Assembly (NCBI RefSeq): GCF_038958875.1
Contig: NZ_CP152407.1
Location: 4,099,501 to 4,163,500 of the forward strand
Direction of reading: 5' to 3'
Length of the DNA stretch: 64,000 bases
Source of the DNA: Acidovorax sp. FHTAMBA
Lineage (GTDB): Bacteria > Pseudomonadota > Gammaproteobacteria > Burkholderiales > Burkholderiaceae_C
Under the pieces are notes generated by a model, which did no database searches, had not been told where the DNA came from, and saw only the letters and a program-made list of their open reading frames with translations. Below are positions 8,076-16,730 of the stretch, one piece after another; within the stretch, counting starts at the first letter, position 1, and each line of letters opens with the position of its first letter. Made by a program: the position numbers and the translations under genes.

Positions 8076-11018
8076 ATGCAAGCTGCTTTGAACACGCCTT
8101 CCACGCCCCACGCCACGCCCACCGAGGTACCAGCCAACCAGTCCGCGCAAGCAATGGCTGGCAGCTCTCTAGCGCACTATCAGATCATTCGCCGAAATGG
8201 CGCGGTCGTGCCATTTGAACCGCAGAAAATCGCAGTCGCAATGATGAAGGCCTTTCTGGCCGTTCATGGAACTCAGGGCGCGGCCTCCGCCAGCGTGCGC
8301 GAAGTGGTCGATACGTTGACCAGCAACGTCACACGCGCTCTGATGCGGTCCCGTCCTGGCGGCGGCACCTTCCACATAGAAGATGTGCAGGACCAGGTCG
8401 AGCTGGGCCTGATGCGTGGCGGCCACCACGAAATTGCCCGCGCCTATGTGCTGTACCGCGAGCGCCGTACGCAAGAGCGCGCCCGCCAGGCCGAACAGCA
8501 AAGCCCTGCGGTGTCCATTCCCCTGCTGCATGTGCTCGATGGCGGCGAGCGCGTCGCACTGGACTCGCACCGCCTGCAGGCATTGATTGAATCAGCCTGC
8601 GTGAACCTCGGTGCCGACGTGAAGGCCGACCCCATCGTGGCCGAGACCATGCGCAACCTGTATGACGGTGTGCCCATGGACGAGGTCTACAAGGCCTCGA
8701 TCCTTGCTGCGCGTACCCTCATCGAGAAGGACCCGGACTACACCTATGCCACCGCCCGCCTGCTGCTGCACACCATCGTGCGCGAAGTGCTGGGCCGCGA
8801 GGTGACGCAGGATGGCATGGGCCAGGCGTATATCGAATATTTCCCGCAGTTCATCAAGAAGGGCGTGGACAACGACCTGCTGGATGAGCGCCTGATGCAG
8901 TACGACTTGCAACGCCTGGGCGCCGCACTCAAGGCAGACCGCGATCTGAAGTTTGATTACCTCGGTTTGCAGACCCTGTACGACCGCTACTTCCTGCACG
9001 TCAAAAAAACCCGCATCGAGCTGCCGCAGGCCTTCTTCATGCGTGTGGCCATGGGCCTGGCGCTCAATGAAACCGATCGCGAAGCCCGCGCCATCGAGTT
9101 CTATGAAGTGCTCTCGTCGTTCGACTTCATGTCGTCCACCCCCACGCTGTTCAACAGTGGCACCCTGCGCTCGCAGCTGTCCAGCTGCTACCTGACCACG
9201 GTGCCCGACGACCTGGATGGCATCTACGAGTCGATCAAGGAAAACGCCCTGCTGTCCAAGTTTGCTGGCGGCCTGGGCAACGACTGGACTCGCGTGCGCG
9301 CCCTGGGCTCCCACATCAAGGGCACGAATGGCGAATCGCAGGGCGTGGTGCCCTTCCTCAAGGTGGTCAACGACACGGCCGTGGCGGTGAACCAGGGCGG
9401 CAAGCGCAAGGGCGCCGTCTGCACCTACCTGGAAACCTGGCACCTGGACATCGAAGAGTTCCTGGAACTGCGCAAGAACACCGGCGACGATCGCCGCCGC
9501 ACGCACGACATGAACACGGCCAACTGGATCCCTGACCTGTTCATGCGCCGCGTGATGGAAAAGGGCACCTGGACGCTGTTCTCCCCTTCTAACGTGCCCG
9601 ACCTGCACGATCTGTTTGGCGCCGACTTCGAAAAGGCCTATGTGGCCTACGAAGAAAAGGCTGCACGTGGCGAGATCAAGCCCGCCAAGACGATCCAGGC
9701 CACGGACCTCTGGCGCAAAATGCTGACCATGCTGTTCGAGACCGGCCACCCCTGGATCACCTTCAAGGATGCCTGCAACGTGCGCTCGCCCCAGCAGCAC
9801 GCTGGCGTAGTGCATTCTTCCAACCTGTGCACCGAGATCACGCTCAACACCAGCGACACCGAAACCGCCGTCTGCAACCTCGGTTCGGTCAACCTGCTGC
9901 AGCACATCAAGGACGGTCAGATCGACCACGACAAGCTCAAGAAAACCATCACGGTCGCCATGCGCATGCTCGACAACGTGATCGACATCAACTACTACGC
10001 CGTCAAGAAGGCCCGCGATTCCAACCTGCGCCACCGCCCGGTCGGCCTGGGTGTGATGGCATTCCAGGACAGCCTGTACGAACTGCGCATCCCCTACGCT
10101 TCGCAAGAGGCGGTGGAATTCGCCGACAAGTCGATGGAAGCCATCTGCTACTACGCCTACTGGGCGTCCACCGAACTGGCCAAGGAGCGCGGAAAGTACT
10201 CCAGCTACAAGGGCTCGCTGTGGGATCGCGGCATCCTGCCTTTCGACACGCTGGACATGCTCGCGCAGGCCCGGGGCGGCTATGTGGAAGTGGACCGCTC
10301 TTCCACGCTCGACTGGGATGCGCTGCGCAAGAAGATTGCGCTGGACGGCATGCGCAACTCCAATTGCGTGGCCATTGCGCCCACCGCCACCATCTCCAAC
10401 ATCATCGGCGTCGATGCGTCGATCGAGCCCTCGTTTGGAAACCTGTCGGTCAAGTCCAACCTGTCGGGGGAATTCACCATCATCAACGGTGGTCTGGTGC
10501 GTGACCTCAAGCGCCTGGGGCTGTGGGACGACGTCATGATCATGGACCTCAAGCATTTCAAGGGTTCGCTGCACCCCATCGACCGCGTGCCGCAGGACAT
10601 CAAGGCGCTTTACTCCACGGCCTTCGAGGTCGAACCCCAGTGGCTAGTAGAGGCAGCCTCGCGCCGCCAGAAGTGGATTGACCAGGCACAGAGCCTGAAC
10701 ATCTATATGGCCGGCGCATCGGGCAAGAAGCTCGACGACACCTACAAACTTGCCTGGATCCGGGGTCTGAAGACGACTTACTACCTGCGCACGCAAAGCG
10801 CTACGCACGTCGAGATGAGCACGGTCAACACGCGCCAGCTCAACGCAGTTTCGTCAGGCAATGATGGTGGCTCCTCTGCTTCTCTGGCTACCCCCCACGC
10901 CAGACCCAGCGCGCTGGAAGCTGCGGCCGCAGCAGCGGCCCAGCAGACATCCGCAGTGCCTGCCACCGACGTCAAGTTCTGCGCTATCGATGATCCTGGC
11001 TGCGAGGCCTGCCAATAA
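8076..11018 (+). CDS. nrdA: Class Ia ribonucleoside-diphosphate reductase, alpha subunit
   Basis: Catalytic subunit reducing ribonucleoside diphosphates to deoxyribonucleotides, working with the NrdB radical subunit. The 980-aa protein carries an N-terminal ATP-cone (YQIIRRNGAVVPFEPQKIAVAM, about residues 28-120), the barrel with SCYLTTVPDD (active-site Cys), NLCTEI, and a C-terminal CAIDDPGCEACQ tail with the exchangeable Cys pair. The ATG at 8076 follows AGAGGATCCC. An in-frame GTG at 7983 is rejected because it falls inside NrdR box 2. A 25-residue Ala/Pro/Thr-rich N-terminal tail precedes the ATP cone. nrdB follows after 136 bp. Confidence 0.97.
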   Translation: MQAALNTPSTPHATPTEVPANQSAQAMAGSSLAHYQIIRRNGAVVPFEPQKIAVAMMKAFLAVHGTQGAASASVREVVDTLTSNVTRALMRSRPGGGTFHIEDVQDQVELGLMRGGHHEIARAYVLYRERRTQERARQAEQQSPAVSIPLLHVLDGGERVALDSHRLQALIESACVNLGADVKADPIVAETMRNLYDGVPMDEVYKASILAARTLIEKDPDYTYATARLLLHTIVREVLGREVTQDGMGQAYIEYFPQFIKKGVDNDLLDERLMQYDLQRLGAALKADRDLKFDYLGLQTLYDRYFLHVKKTRIELPQAFFMRVAMGLALNETDREARAIEFYEVLSSFDFMSSTPTLFNSGTLRSQLSSCYLTTVPDDLDGIYESIKENALLSKFAGGLGNDWTRVRALGSHIKGTNGESQGVVPFLKVVNDTAVAVNQGGKRKGAVCTYLETWHLDIEEFLELRKNTGDDRRRTHDMNTANWIPDLFMRRVMEKGTWTLFSPSNVPDLHDLFGADFEKAYVAYEEKAARGEIKPAKTIQATDLWRKMLTMLFETGHPWITFKDACNVRSPQQHAGVVHSSNLCTEITLNTSDTETAVCNLGSVNLLQHIKDGQIDHDKLKKTITVAMRMLDNVIDINYYAVKKARDSNLRHRPVGLGVMAFQDSLYELRIPYASQEAVEFADKSMEAICYYAYWASTELAKERGKYSSYKGSLWDRGILPFDTLDMLAQARGGYVEVDRSSTLDWDALRKKIALDGMRNSNCVAIAPTATISNIIGVDASIEPSFGNLSVKSNLSGEFTIINGGLVRDLKRLGLWDDVMIMDLKHFKGSLHPIDRVPQDIKALYSTAFEVEPQWLVEAASRRQKWIDQAQSLNIYMAGASGKKLDDTYKLAWIRGLKTTYYLRTQSATHVEMSTVNTRQLNAVSSGNDGGSSASLATPHARPSALEAAAAAAAQQTSAVPATDVKFCAIDDPGCEACQ

Positions 11019-11028
11019 CGCACGTGCT

Positions 11029-11062
11029 GCGCGACGCCTTGGGTTATCGCGGGGCGTCGCGC
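11029..11062 (+). other. Intercistronic hairpin between nrdA and nrdB
   Basis: A 10-bp perfect stem GCGCGACGCC / GGCGTCGCGC sits 10 nt after the nrdA stop, with no U-tract. It could set different nrdA and nrdB mRNA levels by pausing or 3'-end protection. It is a structure seen in sequence only. Confidence 0.5.
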
Positions 11063-11154
11063 GTGTGCTGTGAAGCAACAAATCGTTGCTGGACAACGCT
11101 TGAGTGCTTTTCTTTTCGCAGCACTGCTTTCATAATCCGAACACTGGAAAATCT

Positions 11155-12351
11155 ATGTTGACCTGGGACGAAGAAGTCAAGCCCTCATCGCAAAATCAAC
11201 TGGACGGTGGACTGAACAAGAGCCACCTGGCGGGACAGCCGCCTTTGCCTTTCCAGACCCCGTCGCTGCAAGAAGTGCACGCATCGATGACTGCCTCGTC
11301 GGCAACACCAGCAGCACCTGCAGCTGCCACACATCGCAGGGTGAATGCGGCCGACAAGCGCATCATCAACGGCCAGACCGACGTCAACCAGCTGGTGCCT
11401 TTCAAGTACAAGTGGGCGTGGGAAAAGTACCTCGCAACCTGCGCCAATCACTGGATGCCCCAAGAAGTGAACATGACGCGCGACATCGCGTTGTGGAAGG
11501 ATCCCAACGGCCTGACGGACGACGAGCGCCGCATCATCAAGCGCAACCTGGGGTTTTTTGTCACTGCCGATTCTCTGGCCGCCAACAACATCGTGCTGGG
11601 CACCTATCGGCACATTACAGCGCCAGAGTGTCGTCAGTTCCTGCTGCGCCAGGCGTTTGAAGAAGCGATTCATACACACGCCTACCAGTACATCGTGGAG
11701 TCACTGGGGTTGGACGAGAGCGAAATTTTCAACGCTTACAACGAAGTCCAATCCATCCGCGACAAGGACGAGTTCCTGATCCCCTTCATCGAGGCGATCA
11801 TGGATCCAAACTTCCACACCGGCACCCCCGAAAACGACCAGACCCTGCTCAAGTCGCTGATCGTTTTCGCCTGCCTGATGGAAGGCCTGTTTTTCTATGT
11901 TGGCTTCACGCAGATCCTGGCCCTGGGCCGCCAGAACAAGATGACAGGTGCCGCCGAGCAGTACCAGTACATACTGCGCGACGAGTCCATGCACTGCAAC
12001 TTCGGCATCGACCTGATCAACCAGCTCAAGCTCGAAAACCCCCATCTTTGGACAGCCGAATTCAAGGCCGAAATCAAGGCGCTGTTCCTCAAGGCGGTGG
12101 AGCTGGAGTACCGCTACGCGGAAGACACCATGCCACGTGGCGTGCTGGGCATGAACGCCTCCATGTTCAAAGGCTACCTGCGTTACATCGCCAATCGGCG
12201 TGCTACACAGATCGGACTGGAAACGCTGTTCCCCAACGAAGAAAACCCGTTCCCGTGGATGAGCGAAATGATCGATCTGAAGAAGGAACGCAACTTCTTC
12301 GAGACCCGGGTTATTGAATACCAGTCCGGTGGTGCGCTGTCCTGGGACTAG
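11155..12351 (+). CDS. nrdB: Class Ia ribonucleoside-diphosphate reductase, beta subunit
   Basis: Di-iron/tyrosyl-radical subunit, 398 aa. Metal ligands are visible in [22 protein letters not shown] and [10 protein letters not shown]. The Tyr four residues after the first ligand His is present, so this is a tyrosyl-radical enzyme and not the class Ic type lacking it. The N-terminus carries a non-catalytic ~60-residue Ala/Ser/Pro-rich extension before [18 protein letters not shown], longer than in E. coli. The ATG at 11155 is the first in frame after a plausible upstream region. It is expected to be cotranscribed with nrdA under NrdR control. Confidence 0.96.
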   Translation: MLTWDEEVKPSSQNQLDGGLNKSHLAGQPPLPFQTPSLQEVHASMTASSATPAAPAAATHRRVNAADKRIINGQTDVNQLVPFKYKWAWEKYLATCANHWMPQEVNMTRDIALWKDPNGLTDDERRIIKRNLGFFVTADSLAANNIVLGTYRHITAPECRQFLLRQAFEEAIHTHAYQYIVESLGLDESEIFNAYNEVQSIRDKDEFLIPFIEAIMDPNFHTGTPENDQTLLKSLIVFACLMEGLFFYVGFTQILALGRQNKMTGAAEQYQYILRDESMHCNFGIDLINQLKLENPHLWTAEFKAEIKALFLKAVELEYRYAEDTMPRGVLGMNASMFKGYLRYIANRRATQIGLETLFPNEENPFPWMSEMIDLKKERNFFETRVIEYQSGGALSWD

Positions 12352-12442
12352 CGTCTTTTTCGCATCACACCACCATGGATATCTACACCACGTCCCCTCA
12401 CAACTGCGCCGCAGGGCGCTGCGAGTGGGGCGTTTCCGTGTT

Positions 12443-12473
12443 CATGGGGATGGAGTTCCTCTCCATCCCCATG
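12443..12473 (+). other. Strong perfect hairpin between nrdB and the histone-like gene
   Basis: CATGGGGATGGAG / CTCCATCCCCATG form a perfect 13-bp stem around the 5-nt loop TTCCT. No T-run follows, so it is not a standard intrinsic terminator. It lies 60 nt before the next start codon and could be an RNA element or a protein-binding palindrome. Confidence 0.6.
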
Positions 12474-12535
12474 GATCACTTTCTGTCCAATGCAGACAGC
12501 GAGTGCTCTTTGTCTATTGACCCAAGGAGAACATG

Positions 12536-13132
12536 ATGGCAACTGCGAAAAAACCAGCCGCTAAAAAAGCAGCACCGGCAAAGAAAGCCGCTCCCGCCAA
12601 GAAGGCTGTAGCAGCGAAAAAGGCTGCACCTGCCAAGAAGGCAGCAGCACCGGCAAAGAAAGCCGCTCCCGCCAAGAAGGCTGTAGCAGCGAAGAAGGCC
12701 GCACCTGCCAAGAAGGCAGCGGCACCGGCAAAGAAAGCCGCTCCCGCCAAGAAGGCTGTAGCAGCGAAAAAGGCTGCACCTGCCAAGAAGGCAGCAGCAC
12801 CGGCAAAGAAAGCCGCTCCCGCCAAGAAGGCTGTAGCAGCGAAGAAGGCCGCACCTGCCAAGAAGGCAGCGGCACCGGCAAAGAAAGCCGCTCCCGCCAA
12901 GAAGGCTGTAGCAGCAAAGAAGGCTGCACCTGCCAAGAAGGCAGCGGCACCGGCAAAGAAAGCCGCTCCCGCCAAGAAGGCTGTAGCAGCGAAGAAGCCC
13001 GCCGCCCCCGCAAAAAAGGCCGCTCCCGCGAAGAAGGCCCCCAAGGCGCCTGCCCCTGCTGCTGCACCCGCCGCTCAAACTACTTTGAACCCCCAGGCGG
13101 CGTGGCCTTTCCCTACGGGCAACAAGCCCTGA
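12536..13132 (+). CDS. Histone H1-like Lys/Ala/Pro-rich DNA-binding protein
   Basis: A basic 198-aa protein made almost entirely of KKAAPAKKAA-type repeats, like bacterial histone H1 homologues (Bordetella BpH1, Pseudomonas AlgP). Such proteins bind DNA and condense the nucleoid through lysine-rich unstructured tails. A strong Shine-Dalgarno (AAGGAGA, 12524-12530) favours the second of two adjacent ATGs (12536; the other is 12533). The last ~25 residues (AAQTTLNPQAAWPFPTGNKP) are not repetitive. The gene is monocistronic, ending in a terminator. Coding DNA is a 75-bp tandem repeat, so length may differ among strains. Confidence 0.9.
   Translation: MATAKKPAAKKAAPAKKAAPAKKAVAAKKAAPAKKAAAPAKKAAPAKKAVAAKKAAPAKKAAAPAKKAAPAKKAVAAKKAAPAKKAAAPAKKAAPAKKAVAAKKAAPAKKAAAPAKKAAPAKKAVAAKKAAPAKKAAAPAKKAAPAKKAVAAKKPAAPAKKAAPAKKAPKAPAPAAAPAAQTTLNPQAAWPFPTGNKP
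12568..12995 (+). repeat. 75-bp tandem repeat array inside the histone-like gene
   Basis: The landmark CTGTAGCAGC recurs at 12606, 12681, 12756, 12831, 12906 and 12981, exactly 75 bp apart (25 codons). Variant positions alternate (GCGAAAAAGGCTGC versus GCGAAGAAGGCCGC), giving a 150-bp higher-order unit. Confidence 0.93.
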
Positions 13133-13153
13133 TCCTTGCGTGTCACGCGCTCA

Positions 13154-13183
13154 ACCCGGTGCACTTGTGTACCGGGTTTTTTT
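13154..13183 (+). terminator. Intrinsic terminator of the histone-like gene
   Basis: ACCCGGT / ACCGGGT arms, extended inward by a G-U pair and CAC/GTG, are followed by T7; it lies 21 nt after the stop codon. Confidence 0.88.
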
Positions 13184-13234
13184 CCGCCATCAGCGCGCGC
13201 TCTGCACCGAGCAGGCGGGAAATATCGCGCGTAG

Positions 13235-14131
13235 TTACGCAGCCTTGAAATCGAGGGTGTAGTTCTGCGGCCCGCGCTGTGCGATCTTGAGCGCGCCCAC
13301 CCGATTGCCGAGCTCGGCACAACGCACCAGCGGCCAACCTTGTTCCAGGCCAAACAGCAGTGCGCCGCGCCACGCGTCGCCACATCCCGTTGGGTCCACC
13401 ACCTGGGCGGGCACGGCCGCATGCACATGGGTTTTCTCTCCACCTACCCAGATCTCGCAGCCTTCTGCGCCAAGCGTCACCACCAGTCCCTGCACCTTGT
13501 GCGAGATCTCGGCAAGAGTCCAGCCCGTGCGGTCGCAAAGCATTTTTCCTTCGTAATCGTTCACCGTCACCCAGGTGGCTTGTTCAACAAATCGCGCCAG
13601 CTCTTCTCCATTGAACATGGGCAGCCCCTGGCCCGGATCGAACACAAAAGGAATACCCGCTGCGACAAACTGCGCCGCGTGCTCCAGCATGGCGTCACGA
13701 CCGTCTGGCGCAATGATCCCCACGTTCACACCCATGCCAGGCACGATCCGGTTCCGGTGCGCCTGCATCATTGCACCGGGGTGAAACGCCGTGATCTGGT
13801 TGTTGTCCCGGTCCGTCATGATCATGGCTTGCGCGGTGTAGGTGTCCTGCACCTGCCCCACGTGGCGGGCACTGATCCCCAGGGATTCCAGGCGTTGCAG
13901 ATACTCAGCCCCGTCGCTGCCCAACATCGCCATCGGCAGCGGCTCGCCACCCAACAGTTTGAGGCTGTAGGCAATGTTGCCAGCACAGCCTCCAAAATCA
14001 CGCCGCAATGAAGGCACGAGAAACGATACGTTCAGGATGTGCAACTGGTCGGGCAGTATCTGCTCGGCAAAGCGTCCTTCGAACGTCATGATGGTGTCGA
14101 ATGCCAGGGAACCGCAGATAAGGACAGCCAT
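13235..14131 (-). CDS. PfkB-family carbohydrate/nucleoside kinase
   Basis: Ribokinase-superfamily kinase of 298 aa, phosphorylating a sugar or nucleoside with ATP. Visible motifs are the N-terminal LICGSLAFDTI, the PfkB signature 1 region GGCAGNIAYSLKLLGG, and the C-terminal anion-hole/catalytic motif DPTGCGDAWRGALLFGLEQGW. It resembles the PfkB proteins often annotated as adenosine kinase in Burkholderiales, but the substrate cannot be told from sequence. It follows the DUF3426 gene on the same strand after a 28-bp gap and is convergent with the histone-like gene. Confidence 0.88.
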   Translation of the reverse strand: MAVLICGSLAFDTIMTFEGRFAEQILPDQLHILNVSFLVPSLRRDFGGCAGNIAYSLKLLGGEPLPMAMLGSDGAEYLQRLESLGISARHVGQVQDTYTAQAMIMTDRDNNQITAFHPGAMMQAHRNRIVPGMGVNVGIIAPDGRDAMLEHAAQFVAAGIPFVFDPGQGLPMFNGEELARFVEQATWVTVNDYEGKMLCDRTGWTLAEISHKVQGLVVTLGAEGCEIWVGGEKTHVHAAVPAQVVDPTGCGDAWRGALLFGLEQGWPLVRCAELGNRVGALKIAQRGPQNYTLDFKAA

Positions 14132-14159
14132 ATCAGAAGAGGTAGTGGGTTAATTAAGA

Positions 14160-15698
14160 TCAGGGATAAAAAGCCAGCAGCCGATATCCGGCCACGCGCG
14201 CTCCACCGGTAGTCACGATCACCGACACGGACGCGCTCCATTCCCCCCGGGCGGGCAACGCGCCGGGAGCTCCCATGTCGTTCGGCAACAGCACCCTTCG
14301 AAGCACGGGCTGGTCCTGCGTGTCGGTTAACGTGAGCTCGACCGCAGGTGTCGCCAGTGGTATCGAGGCCTTGTTTTTGATGGTCACCGAAAATTGATAG
14401 CTGTCACCCCGGGCCTTGTTGAACGCGGAACTGTCTATAACCACATCAGCGATCTGGCGCGGTGGCGCGATCTCGCACCCAAGAGGACCACAGAGTGCCG
14501 TCACCCACGGTCGCGAACGAGGATCCATCGCCGCCAGCCGATCGCGCTCCTGAACGGCCACTTGCAAGGCAAGCGCCACCATCAATGTCGAGAGCACAAG
14601 GAACAGGCCCGCCCGCACCATTGGCTTGCGCCAGAACGCCTTGCGCCGGGCAGCAATCACAAAGCTGACTTCCTGTTCCGACGCTGCCAGACCTTCTTCG
14701 TCGTCAATGTGCTGCCCGCCACCCGAGGCCGACAATGGTTTGCGCGGAGGCGGCTGCAACACTGCTGCAGGGGAGTCATCTTCCACCAGCGAGAGGGGCT
14801 CTGCCTCCGGCACAAAATTCAGTGGCGGCAAGGGTGCTGTCGCCCCCACAACCGCAGAAGCAGGTACGGCCGCAGTTGGAGCCATTTCGGCCAACTCCGA
14901 ATCCCCCCCAATGGATGAGCGCTTCGCAGGCAACTCCAGGGCAGGAAACTCCATAGGAGCTGCGCCCACCGAAATATCTGGCACAGGAACGAGGTCCTCT
15001 TCATCCGGCAACGGTGCCGACGGCAGCTCGTAGCCTGCTGGCGCAGAGAGTCCACTCGCGGGATCGGCGAGAGCACCGGCAGCGCTGTCTAAAGAAGCAC
15101 CCATGCGGTCGGCTTGCTTGAAAGAAGCGGCCTCCGTCACCGTGGATGAAGGTAGAGCACTGCTGCCCTGACCCGCTGCTGGGGGACGAGACTGCGCATC
15201 AGAACGCCAGGTAAAAGGCTTCAGAAGTCCTGAGGGAGGATCTTCTTCCGCCGTGGCGCGCCCGCTGGGCGTTGCCGCCAGAAACGGCGGCACTGCAGGC
15301 TGGGGGATGTCCAGAACGGGCGATCCCGCCTCTCCCTGTGCCTGGCTTGAAACCTGCGCGATCTCCTCGGAACGAGACGGGGCAAATGGCGTGGGCTGGG
15401 TTGCAGCGGAAACCTCAGCATACCCTTTGCCCGAAGGGGAGGACGCTGGCGGAGCCGGTGGCTGCCCCCAGGACCGGACGCCCTCCTGAGAACGTGTCAC
15501 GGGAGCTGGGGGCGGGCGGGTATCGGTCAGCGATACATCGGGCAGCAATGACGGCGGGGCTGCAGGCAACAGGTACGCTGACGCGTCGAACACCTCATTG
15601 CACTGCCCGCACCTCACCCAGCCTTGCGAGATGCGCAATTGGTCTGCCACCACCTTGAAAGAGGTCGCACAGGACGGGCAGCGAGTGATCTGGCTCAT
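14160..15698 (-). CDS. Zinc-ribbon and DUF3426 domain membrane protein
   Basis: A 512-aa protein beginning with an MJ0042-type zinc ribbon (CPSCATSFKVVADQL ... VRCGQCNEVF, residues 6-40). A long low-complexity Pro/Ser/Ala-rich linker follows, then one membrane segment (AGLFLVLSTLMVALALQVAV) and a C-terminal DUF3426 domain (QFSVTIKNKASIPLATPAVE). The function is unknown. Start ATG 15698 is chosen because the ribbon begins right after it; the open frame extends 120 bp upstream without homology. It sits between prmA and the PfkB gene, an order conserved in Burkholderiales. Confidence 0.85.
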   Translation of the reverse strand: MSQITRCPSCATSFKVVADQLRISQGWVRCGQCNEVFDASAYLLPAAPPSLLPDVSLTDTRPPPAPVTRSQEGVRSWGQPPAPPASSPSGKGYAEVSAATQPTPFAPSRSEEIAQVSSQAQGEAGSPVLDIPQPAVPPFLAATPSGRATAEEDPPSGLLKPFTWRSDAQSRPPAAGQGSSALPSSTVTEAASFKQADRMGASLDSAAGALADPASGLSAPAGYELPSAPLPDEEDLVPVPDISVGAAPMEFPALELPAKRSSIGGDSELAEMAPTAAVPASAVVGATAPLPPLNFVPEAEPLSLVEDDSPAAVLQPPPRKPLSASGGGQHIDDEEGLAASEQEVSFVIAARRKAFWRKPMVRAGLFLVLSTLMVALALQVAVQERDRLAAMDPRSRPWVTALCGPLGCEIAPPRQIADVVIDSSAFNKARGDSYQFSVTIKNKASIPLATPAVELTLTDTQDQPVLRRVLLPNDMGAPGALPARGEWSASVSVIVTTGGARVAGYRLLAFYP

Positions 15699-15754
15699 CA
15701 GCGATGGATTGTAGGGGTGCGCAAGAGCCCGCCGCGGCGGGGATGCAGCCGGTC

Positions 15755-16657
15755 TCAGCGGCGGGCTGTCATCAGTATCCAGCCATCCTCTGCGTCCGAC
15801 ACTTCCAGCGGAACCCAAGGGGCGTAAGCCGCTTTCAGTTCGTCAACCTGGCGTTCGAGAATTCCCGCCAGTACCAGGTTTCCCCCAGGGGCCACGTGGC
15901 TGCACAGGAGGGGCGCCAGCACGCGAAGGGGCGTGGCAAGAATGTTGGCCAACACCGTCTGGTATTCACCCCGCGCCTTGTCCGGCAGCCCCGCATGGAG
16001 CAACACGTCATTGGCTTTCGCATTCAGCGCCGTGGATTCGACAGCCGCAGGATCGATATCCACCGCATCGATATCCATAGCGCCAAACTTGGCGGCACCG
16101 ATAGCAAGGATGCCGGAGCCACAGCCATAGTCCAGAACCCGGCCCAACGGATCGCCCATGGATGGTTCGATGGCGCCATGGCAGGCAATCCAGCGCAGGC
16201 ACATGCGCGTTGTGGGATGCGTGCCAGTGCCAAAGGCCAGGCCCGGATCGAGCCGGATGCTGCGCTTTGCCTGGGCTGGCAATTCATGCCAGGTGGGGAC
16301 AATCCAAAAGTCGGGCGTGATGTCCACGGGCGCAAACTGCGACTGCGTGAGCCGCACCCAGTCCTGCTCGGGCACATGGGCAATGCCGAGCACCTGGCAG
16401 CCCGCGAAAAAATCCTGCACCACCAGCAACTGCTGTGCTTCGCGGGCCGCCACCTCGGAGGGGAACAAAGCCACCACGCGACTGCGTTGCCAGCCATCCT
16501 TGGGCGGGGGCATGCCAGGCTCGCCAAACAGGGCCTGTTCGGCGTCCGTCTGCGCATCGGCATCCTCTACCGAAACGGACAGAGCATCGAGCGCATCCAG
16601 CGCATCGCTGACCGCTTCGATCCGGTCCTCAGGGCACATCAGACTCAGCTCAAACAT
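15755..16657 (-). CDS. prmA: Ribosomal protein L11 methyltransferase
   Basis: S-adenosylmethionine-dependent enzyme that trimethylates ribosomal protein L11. At 300 aa it has normal family length. It has an N-terminal L11-recognition domain (MFELSLMCPEDRIEAVSDAL), the SAM motif I VLDYGCGSGILAIGAAKFG, the acidic motif DIDAVDIDPAAVE, and the catalytic-region motif VLANILATPLRVLAP. The ATG at 16657 is the conserved start. It is the third gene of the accB-accC-prmA group, 73 bp after accC. Confidence 0.95.
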   Translation of the reverse strand: MFELSLMCPEDRIEAVSDALDALDALSVSVEDADAQTDAEQALFGEPGMPPPKDGWQRSRVVALFPSEVAAREAQQLLVVQDFFAGCQVLGIAHVPEQDWVRLTQSQFAPVDITPDFWIVPTWHELPAQAKRSIRLDPGLAFGTGTHPTTRMCLRWIACHGAIEPSMGDPLGRVLDYGCGSGILAIGAAKFGAMDIDAVDIDPAAVESTALNAKANDVLLHAGLPDKARGEYQTVLANILATPLRVLAPLLCSHVAPGGNLVLAGILERQVDELKAAYAPWVPLEVSDAEDGWILMTARR

Positions 16658-16730
16658 AGACGCCTCTCGAAAAATGAAATGCTGACCCCTGTTGCCAAGG
16701 GCCAGCATATGAAACTGCCAGATGCCGTCT

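Noticed and set aside
8592..10574. Long minus-strand frame inside nrdA
   Set aside because: Antisense shadow of a highly conserved gene.
12568..12995. CRISPR-like periodic repeat
   Set aside because: The 75-bp units are contiguous and coding, with no spacers.
12514..13044. Antisense Gly/Cys/Leu- or Ala/Phe-rich repetitive frames opposite the histone-like gene
   Set aside because: They are by-products of the 75-bp repeat on the other strand; only the plus strand has a ribosome site and terminator.
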